Positions 23,433 through 31,051 of a stretch of DNA of 48,480 nt are shown one piece after another (position 1 is the first letter of the stretch; each line of letters opens with the position of its first letter). This DNA is from an uncultured Christensenella sp. (lineage in GTDB: Bacteria; Bacillota; Clostridia; Christensenellales; Pumilibacteraceae), in NCBI GenBank assembly GCA_910579205.1, contig CAJTTD010000003.1, forward strand, positions 1-48,480, written 5' to 3'. A model generated the notes under the pieces. It had not been told where the DNA came from and did not search any database. It saw only the letters and a program-made list of their open reading frames with translations. The position numbers and the translations under genes were made by a program.

Positions 23433-23750
23433 TCAGTTGTCCGCGGCAAGAAGCTTAAAGTAATCGAAAACGTTTTTGCCGCCTTTTACCGACAACGCGT
23501 ACCGCGCGCCGCCGTGATCGAACGATACCGTTTTTTTAAACAGCCCCGACTTTATCTCGAGATGATCCAAACGGTCTATCGAATCGGAAAATACCTTGTC
23601 GAGCGTATCCGCCGCCGCAAGAGTTACCACCTCGCCGTTTACGCAAAGCACATATGCCTTGCCCGTAATCGCGTCGATAACGTCCGCTGCTATGCCCGCC
23701 TCGTCGGCGTAGCCTCTGTCTATTATTTCACTTAAAGTCTGCGCGTTCAC
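23433..23750 (-). CDS. Unknown 105-aa protein, translationally coupled inside the purine operon
   Basis: I do not recognise this protein. The GTG start at 23750 overlaps the purN stop as GTGA and has AAAGGAG upstream, so it is clearly translated with purN. An alternative start seven codons upstream lacks this logic. The predicted fold is mixed. Residues 1-35 look helical (LSEIIDRGYADEAGIAADVI). Residues 37-50 form a beta hairpin (GKAYVLCVNGEVV). A helix follows, then two or three strands (LFKKTVSFDHGGARYALSV) and a final helix. No cysteine cluster, nucleotide loop or membrane segment is seen. The position between purN and purH, with intact coupling, suggests a role in purine synthesis or its regulation. 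Confidence 0.8.
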   Translation of the reverse strand: MNAQTLSEIIDRGYADEAGIAADVIDAITGKAYVLCVNGEVVTLAAADTLDKVFSDSIDRLDHLEIKSGLFKKTVSFDHGGARYALSVKGGKNVFDYFKLLAADN

Positions 23751-24343
23751 TGTTTCTCCTTTCCGCCGCACAAAATAGCAACGGCTTCGACGAGCATGGG
23801 ATGCTCTATCTGCTCGAGTATGCGCTGTTGCAAAGACTCGGGCGTATCGTTCGGCAAAACGTCGAGCGAACGCTGCAATATTATCGCGCCCGTGTCGATG
23901 CCGCCGTCCGAGTAGTGCACGGTAGCCCCGCTCTTTTTCTCGCCCGCGGCTATGACGGCTTTATGCACGTTTAGCCCGTACATGCCCTTGCCGCCGAACT
24001 TGGGCAAAAGCGCGGGATGGACGTTGATTATAGCGCCCTTGTATCTTTCGAGCAGCGGCTCGGTGAGTATGCCGAGATACCCCGCAAGCACTATAAGTTC
24101 CACATCGTATTTTTCAAATATCTCGAGCACCGATCTGTCGCGCTCGGTCAAATTAGGGAAATCGGTCTTGGGACGGATATAACAGTCGATGCCCGCGTTT
24201 TTCGCGCGCTCTATACCGTAAGCCTTGTCGTTTGACGATACCGCGACTACTATCTTGCCGTCGAACTTACCCTCTTTTTGCGCGTCGATAAGGGCTTGGA
24301 AGTTTGTTCCTCCGCCCGAAAACATAACGGCTATGTTTTTCAC
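23747..24343 (-). CDS. purN: Phosphoribosylglycinamide formyltransferase
   Basis: PurN formylates GAR with 10-formyl-THF. The 198-residue protein shows the family opening VKNIAVMFSGGGTNFQALIDA, the metabolite loop VSSNDKAYGIERAKNAGI, and the catalytic Asn-His-Asp set in VLAGYLGIL, INVHPALLPKFGG and VHYSDGGIDTGAII. The start is GTG 24343, overlapping the purM stop as GTGA. A much longer upstream frame exists but consists of shadow sequence inside purM. The downstream GTGA overlap with the unknown gene gives purM, purN and that gene the same coupling. Confidence 0.95.
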   Translation of the reverse strand: MKNIAVMFSGGGTNFQALIDAQKEGKFDGKIVVAVSSNDKAYGIERAKNAGIDCYIRPKTDFPNLTERDRSVLEIFEKYDVELIVLAGYLGILTEPLLERYKGAIINVHPALLPKFGGKGMYGLNVHKAVIAAGEKKSGATVHYSDGGIDTGAIILQRSLDVLPNDTPESLQQRILEQIEHPMLVEAVAILCGGKEKQ

Positions 24344-25365
24344 AGCGCAACGCCCTCGCCGCGTACCGTTTCGCCTATGATATACGCCTTTTCGCCGAGT
24401 TCGGTCGCGCGCTTGACAAACGCGTCCGCATCGTCGGGCTTGACCGCCGCTACCATGCCTATGCCCATATTGAACGTATTGTACAGCTCGTGTTTTTCGA
24501 GCTTGGACTTTTGCGCCAAAAGCTCGAACACGGGCGGGCGCGTGAACGAGTTTATATCCACTCTGCACCCGATACCCTTGGGGAATATCCGCGGTATGTT
24601 TTCTATAAAGCCGCCGCCCGTTATGTTGGCGAGACCGAGTATATCGAACTCTTGAGCAAGAGCGAGCACGCTCTTTACGTAAAGATGGGTGGGCGTGAGT
24701 ATGACGTCGAGAAGAGGCGCGCCGAGCGAAGTGTCGGCGGCGAGCTTTTCCACGTCCTCGCCCAAAAGCTTGCGCACGAGCGAAAAGCCGTTTGAGTGCA
24801 GACCGCTGCTGGCAAGCCCCACAAGGACATTGCCTTCCGTTATGCGCGAGCCGTTTATTATCTTGTCGCGCTTAACGATCCCCACCGAAAAGCCGGCGAG
24901 ATCGTATTCGCCCGCGCCGTACATGGACGGCATCTCGGCGGTCTCTCCGCCAACGAGCGCGCAGCCCGACTGCTTGCAGCCTTCCGCAACGCCTTTTACC
25001 ACGTCCGCCACAACGTCGGGGTCTATCCTTCCCGTAGCTATGTAGTCCAAAAACAAGAGCGGTTTTGCGCCTTGGCAAATAATATCGTTTACGCACATCG
25101 CCACGCAGTCTATGCCCACCGTGTCGTTTTTGCCCGACAAAAACGCGTACTTGAGTTTTGTTCCCACGCCGTCCGTGCCCGCAACGAGCACGTCGCCGTT
25201 TTCGCCGTCGAGCGAATAGAACCCGCCGAAGCTACCCAAACCTTGAAGCACGTTCTTGTTGAACGTGGACGCTGCGTGCGCTTTTATCTTTGCCACCGAT
25301 TCGTAGCCGCGGTTTACGTCCACTCCCGCGTCGGCATATGTTATCTTTTCGTTGTCTTTACCCAT
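24340..25365 (-). CDS. purM: Phosphoribosylformylglycinamidine cyclo-ligase
   Basis: PurM closes the imidazole ring, FGAM to AIR, with ATP. The 341-residue protein belongs to the same ATP-binding superfamily as PurL. It shows YADAGVDVNRGYE at the start, then VAGTDGVGTKLKYAF and DCVAMCVNDIICQGAKPLLFLDY. Further motifs are ALVGGETAEMPSMY, GLASSGLHSNGFSLVRK and LANITGGGFIENIPR. GGAGGAACA precedes the ATG. An imperfect GC-rich hairpin (about 25405-25445) separates it from purC. Confidence 0.96.
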   Translation of the reverse strand: MGKDNEKITYADAGVDVNRGYESVAKIKAHAASTFNKNVLQGLGSFGGFYSLDGENGDVLVAGTDGVGTKLKYAFLSGKNDTVGIDCVAMCVNDIICQGAKPLLFLDYIATGRIDPDVVADVVKGVAEGCKQSGCALVGGETAEMPSMYGAGEYDLAGFSVGIVKRDKIINGSRITEGNVLVGLASSGLHSNGFSLVRKLLGEDVEKLAADTSLGAPLLDVILTPTHLYVKSVLALAQEFDILGLANITGGGFIENIPRIFPKGIGCRVDINSFTRPPVFELLAQKSKLEKHELYNTFNMGIGMVAAVKPDDADAFVKRATELGEKAYIIGETVRGEGVAL

Positions 25366-25446
25366 TGTTCCTCCGCGGCGACAGCCGCATGTTTAAGCGT
25401 ATACCGCAAATAAGAGCGCGCCGCATATGTACGACGCGCGCCAAAA

Positions 25447-26160
25447 CTATTTCAAACCTATGCGGCGCATCATTTCCATGTATGCGTCTTCCACTCCGCC
25501 CATGTCGCGACGGAAACGGTCTTTGTCGAGTTTTTCTTTTGTCTTGCTGTCCCAGAAACGGCATGTGTCGGGGCTGATCTCGTCGGCGAGAATAATTCTG
25601 CCCTTGTAACGCCCGAACTCGAGCTTGAAGTCTACAAGGTCAACGCCCACGCCCGCAAAAAACTCTTTAAGTATCGCGTTGATCTTGTGCGCCGTATCGT
25701 ATATCTGCTTAAGCTCCTCTTCCGTCGCCCAGCCGAACGCGAGCGCGTGATCGGAATTTATCATGGGATCGCCCAATTCGTCCGATTTATAGTACATCTC
25801 GAAAACGGGCATTGCGGGTATCGCGCCTTCTTCCAGCCCGGTGCGCTTGGAAAGCGAACCCGCGACTATGTTGCGCATTATGACTTCGATAGGCACTATT
25901 TTTACGTTCTTTACGAGAGTGCGACGTTCGGAAAGCTCTTTTACGAAATGCGTTTCCACGCCTTCTTTTTCGAGCAGACCCATCAAATAGTTGCTCATTT
26001 TATTGTTCACGACGCCTTTCCCGGCTATTTGACCGCGCTTGACTCCGTTGAACGCCGTCGCGTCGTCCTTGTAGTCTACAATGAGACAGTCGGGGTCGTT
26101 AGTCGCAAACACCTTTTTGGCTTTGCCTTCGTAAAGCTGTTCCTTTTGTTCGATCTCCAT
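25447..26160 (-). CDS. purC: SAICAR synthetase
   Basis: PurC couples CAIR and aspartate with ATP. The 237-residue protein begins EQLYEGKAKKVFATNDPD. It carries the substrate-binding block IVPIEVIMRNIVAGSLSKRTG and the C-terminal active site VDFKLEFGRYKGRIILADEISPD. Length and order are typical of the bacterial short form. A strong AAGGAGG site sits just before the ATG. It is the second gene of the purine operon, between purE and purM. Confidence 0.96.
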   Translation of the reverse strand: MEIEQKEQLYEGKAKKVFATNDPDCLIVDYKDDATAFNGVKRGQIAGKGVVNNKMSNYLMGLLEKEGVETHFVKELSERRTLVKNVKIVPIEVIMRNIVAGSLSKRTGLEEGAIPAMPVFEMYYKSDELGDPMINSDHALAFGWATEEELKQIYDTAHKINAILKEFFAGVGVDLVDFKLEFGRYKGRIILADEISPDTCRFWDSKTKEKLDKDRFRRDMGGVEDAYMEMMRRIGLK

Positions 26161-26206
26161 GGATATCCTCCTTGATATTTACCCGCCGTCATACGGCGTA
26201 TCAGTC

Positions 26207-26704
26207 TTATTTAAGCCCGAGTTCCGCTTGCAACGCTTTGTCGTCGGCAAGCGTTTTGTCGCGCATATTCTTCATATACGCATCGTATTTTTCAGTAAGC
26301 TCTTTGTCGTCTGCCGCCAGCATGCGCACGCAAAACAGCGCGGCGTTTACGCCCGCGTTTACGCCCATGACCGCGACGGGTACGCCGCTCGGCATGGGAA
26401 GTATGCTGAGCACGCTGTCAAGCCCATCCAAAAACGACGTCGATACGGGAAGCGCCACTACGGGAAGAGTGGTCGCCGCGGCAAGCACGCCGCCCAAGTG
26501 CGCGGCTTTGCCCGCAACGGCAATAATTGCGGCGAAACCGTTTTTTTGCGCGTTTGCCGCAAACTCCGCAGCCTCGTCGGGCGTTCTGTGCGCGCTGAGC
26601 ACGCGAACGTCGTATTTAACGCCGAACTCGTCCAATGTGGAAAGCACCGGTCTTACTTTATCGAGATCGGAACGCGACCCCATAATCACTGCTATCTTGC
26701 GCAT
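26207..26704 (-). CDS. purE: N5-carboxyaminoimidazole ribonucleotide mutase
   Basis: Class I PurE (165 residues) moves the carboxyl group of N5-CAIR to make CAIR. It opens with KIAVIMGSRSDLDKV and has the SAHRTPD active-site motif (catalytic His) and the segment ALPVSTSFLDGLDSVLSILPMP. The usual partner PurK is not in the window. The start was set at ATG 26704 by the family N-terminus and the GGAG site. The promoter at 26739-26767 rules out the longer upstream frame. First gene of the operon. The leader of about 28 bases is too short for a purine riboswitch. Confidence 0.95.
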   Translation of the reverse strand: MRKIAVIMGSRSDLDKVRPVLSTLDEFGVKYDVRVLSAHRTPDEAAEFAANAQKNGFAAIIAVAGKAAHLGGVLAAATTLPVVALPVSTSFLDGLDSVLSILPMPSGVPVAVMGVNAGVNAALFCVRMLAADDKELTEKYDAYMKNMRDKTLADDKALQAELGLK

Positions 26705-26738
26705 AACGTCTTTGCTCCGTGATCGTTTGTTCGAGATA

Positions 26739-26767
26739 ATTGTACCACAGATAGTTTTTTTCGTCAA
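26739..26767 (-). promoter_or_regulatory. Purine operon promoter
   Basis: TTGACG (26762-26767) and TACAAT (26739-26744) are 17 bp apart on the minus strand. The spacer contains A7. No riboswitch aptamer or clear repressor palindrome is visible between this promoter and purE. Confidence 0.8.
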
Positions 26768-27051
26768 TCAAAAAAAGACAAAATGCCGTATCGACCGCGC
26801 AATTTGTATGCAATTTTTTCCCGACGCGACTGCGCTATCGATTTGACGAAAGCGAGCGAGCAGATATGCTCTACCGCTCTTTTATCCCCCGCGTGTCGCA
26901 TGACATGCGCTGTCCGACGCACAGATACGCAAGCATATATCGATCGAGCATTGCGAGAGCAAGACACATAGCCAAGCCCGTACAATGAAGCATATTCCCG
27001 TTTATAAAGGGCGCATATGAGCGCGCAGCCGCTCAATCGGCTCAAAAACCC
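26768..27051. other. Divergent intergenic region with no gene seen
   Basis: The 423 bases between purE and the PP2C gene contain the two divergent promoters (26739-26767 and 27052-27080). Between them I see no reading frame with a ribosome binding site, no aptamer-like structure and no long repeat. A short A-rich stretch follows the purE promoter. Confidence 0.5.
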
Positions 27052-27080
27052 TTGACTTAAAGCGGCGCGCGTTATATAAT
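27052..27080 (+). promoter_or_regulatory. Promoter of the phosphatase-kinase pair
   Basis: TTGACT (27052-27057) and TATAAT (27075-27080) are separated by 17 bp, with the phosphatase start codon at 27128 behind an AAGGCGG site. Confidence 0.88.
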
Positions 27081-27127
27081 GGAAATACAATAGACATTAT
27101 GTACGATCGATCAAGGCGGTTAACACA

Positions 27128-27877
27128 ATGAAAATACTCACAAGCACTATCTGCAAGCAAGGCGGGCGCGAGTACAATCAAGATTATTTGGACTTGTCCG
27201 TTACCGAAAACGGGGCTTGTCTCGTCGTGTGCGACGGGCTTGGTTCGTATTACGGAAGCGAAGTCGCAAGCCGCATATGCTCGCAAAAGATAATCGAATG
27301 CTACACGCAGATAAAAGCGGTGGACGCCGAACGCGCGGTAAAACCCGAGTTTTGCCAAAGCTATATCCAATCGGCGCATAATTGCGTTATAGACGAAAAA
27401 GAGCGCAACCCCAACATCAAGTCGTCATGCACGACGGTCGCTTGCGTAGTGTCCGACTTTAAATCGACCGTAATATCGCATATAGGCGATACCCGCGTAT
27501 ACTTCTTTAAAAACAAAAAACTGCATTTCCAAACAAAAGACCACTCGCTTTCGCAGATATCGGTCGAGATGGGGCGCATACCGCTCCGCGACATACGTTC
27601 CGACAAGGATCAGAACAAACTCACGCGCGTGCTCGGATCAAACTATTACATACCGCCCGACTGCGACATATACAATTCCCCGCTTGCCGTCGGCGACGCG
27701 TTTATCCTCTGCACGGACGGTTTTTGGGAATACGTTTACGAGGAAGAAATGGAAGAAGATCTCGCTTTTTCCAACGACCCCGCTATTGCGCTCGCGCGCA
27801 TGGAACAGCGGTTGCTTTCCCGAGTTACCAAATTCAACGATAATTACTCCGCCATAGTCGCTATGGTGGTCGATTGA
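27128..27877 (+). CDS. PP2C-type Ser/Thr protein phosphatase
   Basis: The 249-residue PPM-family phosphatase uses two metal ions to remove phosphate from Ser or Thr. The family motifs appear in order: KQGGREYNQDYL (metal-ligand Asp near residue 19), VVCDGLGSYYGSEVAS, SHIGDTRVYFFKN, KDHSLSQ, LCTDGFWEYV and NDNYSAI. No membrane segment is present. It sits 11 bases upstream of a Ser/Thr kinase on the same transcript, the standard arrangement in which the phosphatase reverses the kinase and its autophosphorylation. Confidence 0.93.
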   Translation: MKILTSTICKQGGREYNQDYLDLSVTENGACLVVCDGLGSYYGSEVASRICSQKIIECYTQIKAVDAERAVKPEFCQSYIQSAHNCVIDEKERNPNIKSSCTTVACVVSDFKSTVISHIGDTRVYFFKNKKLHFQTKDHSLSQISVEMGRIPLRDIRSDKDQNKLTRVLGSNYYIPPDCDIYNSPLAVGDAFILCTDGFWEYVYEEEMEEDLAFSNDPAIALARMEQRLLSRVTKFNDNYSAIVAMVVD

Positions 27878-27888
27878 CGGCATAGAAA

Positions 27889-29487
27889 ATGGCAAGAGTC
27901 AGAACAAATAAGAATATCTGTTTATACTGTTTCGGCGATCTCGACAGCGACCGCATTTGCATGAGCTGCCACAGAAAAGCCGACGATGCGCCGTCGCCGC
28001 CGCACCATCTGCCGCAGCGCACTGTTTTGGGTACGCAAAACAGATACCTCATAGGCAAAGCTCTCGGCGAAGGCGGATTCGGCATAACTTATCTCGCGTG
28101 GGATCTTCAGCAAGGCATAAAAGTAGCCGTTAAGGAATACTTCCCGTCCGGTTACGTTACGCGCGTTGCCGCGAGCAACCAAGTAATTATTAATTCCAAG
28201 CAGAACCAAGCCGCGAGCAACCGCGGTCTCAAGCGTTTTGTGGAAGAAGCGCGCGCGCTCGCAAAGATAAAAAATCTGTCGGGCGTGGTAAACGTAAGGG
28301 ATTTCTTTTCGGCAAACGGCACGGCGTACATCGTCATGGAATTTCTCGACGGCGTATCGCTCAAGAAATATCTTCAGCGCAAGGGCGGCAAGCTCGCCGT
28401 CGACGAGCTTTTGACCATCATCCGCCCCGTTATGGAATCGCTTACCCAAGTCCACAAGCTGGGACTGATACACCGCGACATCTCGCCCGATAACATACTT
28501 ATAACAAAACACAACGAAGTCAAGCTCATCGACTTCGGCGCGGCTAAATATTCCAATCCCGACGGACGATCGCTTTCGGTAGTTTTAAAGCAAGGCTTTG
28601 CCCCGCCCGAACAGTACGACACGCACGGCGAGCAAGGTCCGTGGACGGATGTTTACGCGCTCGGCGTTACCATATACTACGCCGTAACGGGCACTCTCCC
28701 GCCCGAATCCATTCGCGTGATGATGGGCAAAGAGACGATAAAACGCCCGTCGGAGCTGGGAGTGGAAATTGACGCGGGCGTGGAAAACGCGCTCATGAAG
28801 TCGCTCGCAGTAGATATCAAAAAACGGTATCAAGACGTGCAGAGCATGATCAACGGACTTTACAATCCGTCCAAACCCAGAAAATCAGTCGGATCGGTTA
28901 CGGCAGCTCCCGCGGCTGCGCCCAAAAAGACCGCCATATCTCGCACCGCGGCAATAACGCCGTCGCCCACGGATAAGCATGCGCAGCAACGTCCCGCGTT
29001 TAACACGATAACGTCGTCGCGCTCAGCCTTGCCGCAAACAAATGTCAATCGCTTGTCGGCGGAAAACTTAAAAAAAGCCACAGCTAAAACTGCGGAGAAT
29101 ACTAAGCGGTCGACCGCAACAACGCCGAGCGCTTCAACGGCGAGATCGACGCCCGCCGCCACATCAAAAGCGACAGCGGCAACGCCGAGATCTACGCAAA
29201 AAGCAAACGATACAGTCAAACGCCCCGCCGCATCAAACGCACGCGTTACGGCAAACTCAGCCGACACCAAGCGAGCTTCCGCTCCCGTCGGAACGGCAAA
29301 GCCGTCGGCAAACGGCAAGCAGAACATCGGCGCGGCAGAAAAGCCCGCGGCAAAAACCCCCAATGCAAAAGTCGCAAATACGCCCGCCCCCACCAACAAG
29401 CAAGCGGACGATAAAAAAACTCCGCAGACCGATAGGTCAAAGGTCAAGACGACGGGAAGTCTGTTTTCGAGACTGTTCAAGAAATAA
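27889..29487 (+). CDS. Ser/Thr protein kinase with N-terminal zinc ribbon and basic low-complexity tail
   Basis: The 532-residue protein has three parts. Residues 1-30 form a zinc ribbon (CLYC at 11-14, CMSC at 24-27). The kinase domain (about 53-325) has GKALGEGGFGITYLA, the ATP-binding Lys in VAVKEYFPS, the catalytic loop HRDISPDNIL, DFGAAKYS and the APPEQY activation segment. Ser replaces the Leu/Lys seen in the HRDLKPEN form. The tail (about 330-520) is made almost entirely of Ala, Thr, Lys, Ser and Pro, similar in composition to eukaryotic histone H1 tails. The protein ends with GSLFSRLFKK, a possible amphipathic membrane or protein contact. There is no transmembrane helix or PASTA domain. 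Targets are unknown. A terminator follows. Confidence 0.92.
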   Translation: MARVRTNKNICLYCFGDLDSDRICMSCHRKADDAPSPPHHLPQRTVLGTQNRYLIGKALGEGGFGITYLAWDLQQGIKVAVKEYFPSGYVTRVAASNQVIINSKQNQAASNRGLKRFVEEARALAKIKNLSGVVNVRDFFSANGTAYIVMEFLDGVSLKKYLQRKGGKLAVDELLTIIRPVMESLTQVHKLGLIHRDISPDNILITKHNEVKLIDFGAAKYSNPDGRSLSVVLKQGFAPPEQYDTHGEQGPWTDVYALGVTIYYAVTGTLPPESIRVMMGKETIKRPSELGVEIDAGVENALMKSLAVDIKKRYQDVQSMINGLYNPSKPRKSVGSVTAAPAAAPKKTAISRTAAITPSPTDKHAQQRPAFNTITSSRSALPQTNVNRLSAENLKKATAKTAENTKRSTATTPSASTARSTPAATSKATAATPRSTQKANDTVKRPAASNARVTANSADTKRASAPVGTAKPSANGKQNIGAAEKPAAKTPNAKVANTPAPTNKQADDKKTPQTDRSKVKTTGSLFSRLFKK

Positions 29488-29494
29488 TTCGATG

Positions 29495-29526
29495 CGCCTC
29501 GCGCTCATCGGCCGCGAGGCGTTTTT
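29495..29526 (+). terminator. Terminator of the phosphatase-kinase operon
   Basis: CGCCTCGCG (29495-29503) pairs with CGCGAGGCG (29513-29521) and is followed by TTTTT. Confidence 0.9.
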
Positions 29527-29550
29527 CTATGCTATCTATATCGCAATACA

Positions 29551-29574
29551 AAAAGCCGCTTTGACGCGGCTTTT
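29551..29574 (-). terminator. Bidirectional terminator facing mscL
   Basis: AAAAGCCGC (29551-29559) pairs with GCGGCTTTT (29566-29574). On the minus strand it lies just after the mscL stop and ends in a T-run. Confidence 0.85.
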
Positions 29575-29596
29575 GTCGTAATACTTAATTATGCGA

Positions 29597-30205
29597 TTAT
29601 TTGTTTTCCGATGTTTCTTTTTCTTCGCTTTGCGGAATGACGTTTTGAGACGCGCGCAACAGTTCGCGAATGTCTTTTAACAGTTGCTCGGTGGTTTCGG
29701 GCGCGTTGGCTTTTGCCTCCTCCGCTTTTGCCGCCGCTTCTTCGGCTGCTTTTTGAGCCGCATACGCTTTTATCTGCTTGTGCGACATACCTTGCGCTCT
29801 CAAGCTTTTGATCTCCGATCTGTCGAGATCTATCTTATGCTCGTTCATGCCGTCGCGGAAAGTATTTATGAGTTTGATTATGGTAAACAGAACGATGGCT
29901 GTTATGAGGAAGTTGACTATAGCCATTATGAACGCGCCCCAATCGATATATATCGATTTAGACATGTCTATGACTGCGCCCGATCCCGCCACTATCGTCG
30001 CGCCGTCCGCGTCTTTTGCGACCAGCATTGTGATAAGCCCCGACATGTCGCCCATGGGTATGGCATTGATGAGCGGTTTGAATATGTTGTTCACGAGCGC
30101 GGAAACTATTGCGGTAAACGCCGCACCGATTATCATACCTACAGCAAGATCCAAAACGTTGCCGCGAGTTATAAACGCTTTAAATTCCTTAAGTATCTTT
30201 TTCAT
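29597..30205 (-). CDS. mscL: Large-conductance mechanosensitive channel with long cytoplasmic tail
   Basis: MscL opens under extreme membrane tension and releases solutes on osmotic downshock. The 202-residue protein begins with the amphipathic helix KKILKEFKAFITRGNVLDLAVGMIIGAAF (first transmembrane helix, about 17-44). It has an extracellular loop (about 60-85) and a second helix around FIMAIVNFLITAIVLFTIIKLIN (about 93-115). Typical members have 130-150 residues. Here an extra 60-70 residue tail follows, first Lys/Glu/Ala-rich (AAQKAAEEAAAKAEEAKANA), then TTEQLLKDIRELLRASQ, probably an extended coiled coil. AGGAGAC precedes the ATG. Confidence 0.93.
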   Translation of the reverse strand: MKKILKEFKAFITRGNVLDLAVGMIIGAAFTAIVSALVNNIFKPLINAIPMGDMSGLITMLVAKDADGATIVAGSGAVIDMSKSIYIDWGAFIMAIVNFLITAIVLFTIIKLINTFRDGMNEHKIDLDRSEIKSLRAQGMSHKQIKAYAAQKAAEEAAAKAEEAKANAPETTEQLLKDIRELLRASQNVIPQSEEKETSENK

Positions 30206-30326
30206 AGTTTGTCTCCTGTTACATGCCTTCGCTCAGTGCCGTTCGAGCGCATACGCCAAGCCGCGACAGAAAACGGCGCAACAAAGCCGCACCGTATGTA
30301 AAACAGCGAAAAATCCCGAAGTTATG

Positions 30327-30557
30327 TCAATCGCCCAATTTGTCGAGTTCGTCGTGAAGCTTGCGAAGGTTTTCGCGCTCGAGATCGATCAAAGACGAAT
30401 AGATGTTAAAGTACTGTACGTCTTCGGGGCTTGGCTCGGTATGCTTTAAAAACGCGTTCAACAGCGACGACTGCGAACGTATACGCTTTTGCTCGAGAGT
30501 CTCGATTTCCATCTCGCTTTCCGCTATAGCTTTTTCCAGATCTTTTTTCTTAGACAC
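30327..30557 (-). CDS. Small coiled-coil protein of unknown function, 76 aa
   Basis: The protein starts at GTG 30557 behind an AGGAG site and has its own promoter at 30593-30621. All 76 residues look helical and highly charged: KKKDLEKAIAESEMEIETLEQKR in the first part and LIDLERENLRKLHDELDKLGD at the end. The short kink SPEDVQYFNIYSS lies between. This is an antiparallel helical hairpin. No metal-binding or membrane feature is seen. mscL lies 122 bases downstream on the same strand and may be co-transcribed. Confidence 0.7.
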   Translation of the reverse strand: MSKKKDLEKAIAESEMEIETLEQKRIRSQSSLLNAFLKHTEPSPEDVQYFNIYSSLIDLERENLRKLHDELDKLGD

Positions 30558-30592
30558 TGCCGTATCTCCTGTTTGGATGGTTGATTTTTACT

Positions 30593-30621
30593 ATTATAAC
30601 ACGCGCGCACGCAAAAGTAAA
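30593..30621 (-). promoter_or_regulatory. Promoter of the 76-aa coiled-coil gene
   Basis: TTTACT (30616-30621) and TATAAT (30593-30598) are 17 bp apart on the minus strand. The spacer is a run of alternating GC/GT. Confidence 0.7.
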
Positions 30622-30678
30622 TTGTTTGCGAAAAAAAATTACCGCAAATATCTGTTTTTTATCGCGCGAATGCCCGAT

Positions 30679-31038
30679 TTAAGCGACGGGAAGCTTGCGT
30701 ATGCACGACATAGTATATTCGTAATCGTCGCGCACCGCAATAAACAGCGGATCTATATCCTCGCCGTATTCCGTTCTGCCTCGCAGCGCTTCCGTCAATT
30801 TGCTCGCCGACGCTTGAAGCTTTGTTAGCGACATGTTCATGCAAACGCCCTTGAGCGTGTGCGCTGCACGAAAAGCCTCTTCGAGGTTTTTTTCGTCGAG
30901 CGACTTTTTTAAAAGTTCGAAGCTGCCGTCGTTAAGTATCTTGCCCAAAAATTTGGCGATGCGTTCGTCCGTTCTGAGCCTGCTCACAACGTCGTCGTAG
31001 TTAGCGCCCATTTCCGCGTAGCATTCTTTTACAGTCAT
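30679..31038 (-). CDS. Histidine phosphotransfer (HPt) protein
   Basis: A free-standing 119-residue HPt domain. The phosphate-accepting His60 is in AFRAAHTLKGVCMNMSL, followed by the typical helix LQASASKLTEALRGR. The upstream helices contain DERIAKFLGKILNDGSFELLKKSL. It is the last gene of a three-gene set after the hybrid kinase and the cyclic di-GMP regulator. It starts 14 bases after the regulator, behind an AAAGGGGTG site. The hybrid kinase has two receiver domains but no HPt of its own, so this protein most likely carries the phosphate from kinase receiver to regulator. Confidence 0.92.
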   Translation of the reverse strand: MTVKECYAEMGANYDDVVSRLRTDERIAKFLGKILNDGSFELLKKSLDEKNLEEAFRAAHTLKGVCMNMSLTKLQASASKLTEALRGRTEYGEDIDPLFIAVRDDYEYTMSCIRKLPVA

Positions 31039-31051
31039 TATATCACCCCTT

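Noticed and set aside
24343..24568. Longer N-terminus for PurN
   Set aside because: The extra 75 residues are Arg/Gly/Ala-rich shadow sequence inside purM. The GTG overlapping the purM stop gives the normal family start.
26205..26738. Purine riboswitch before purE
   Set aside because: The predicted transcript leader is about 28 bases, too short for an aptamer and expression platform, and no conserved purine aptamer core is seen.
30622..30678. Intrinsic terminator after the HPt gene
   Set aside because: T-rich tracts and weak pairing (TTTGCG/CGCAAA around a T8 loop) are present, but no GC-rich stem directly precedes a T-run, so I did not call it.
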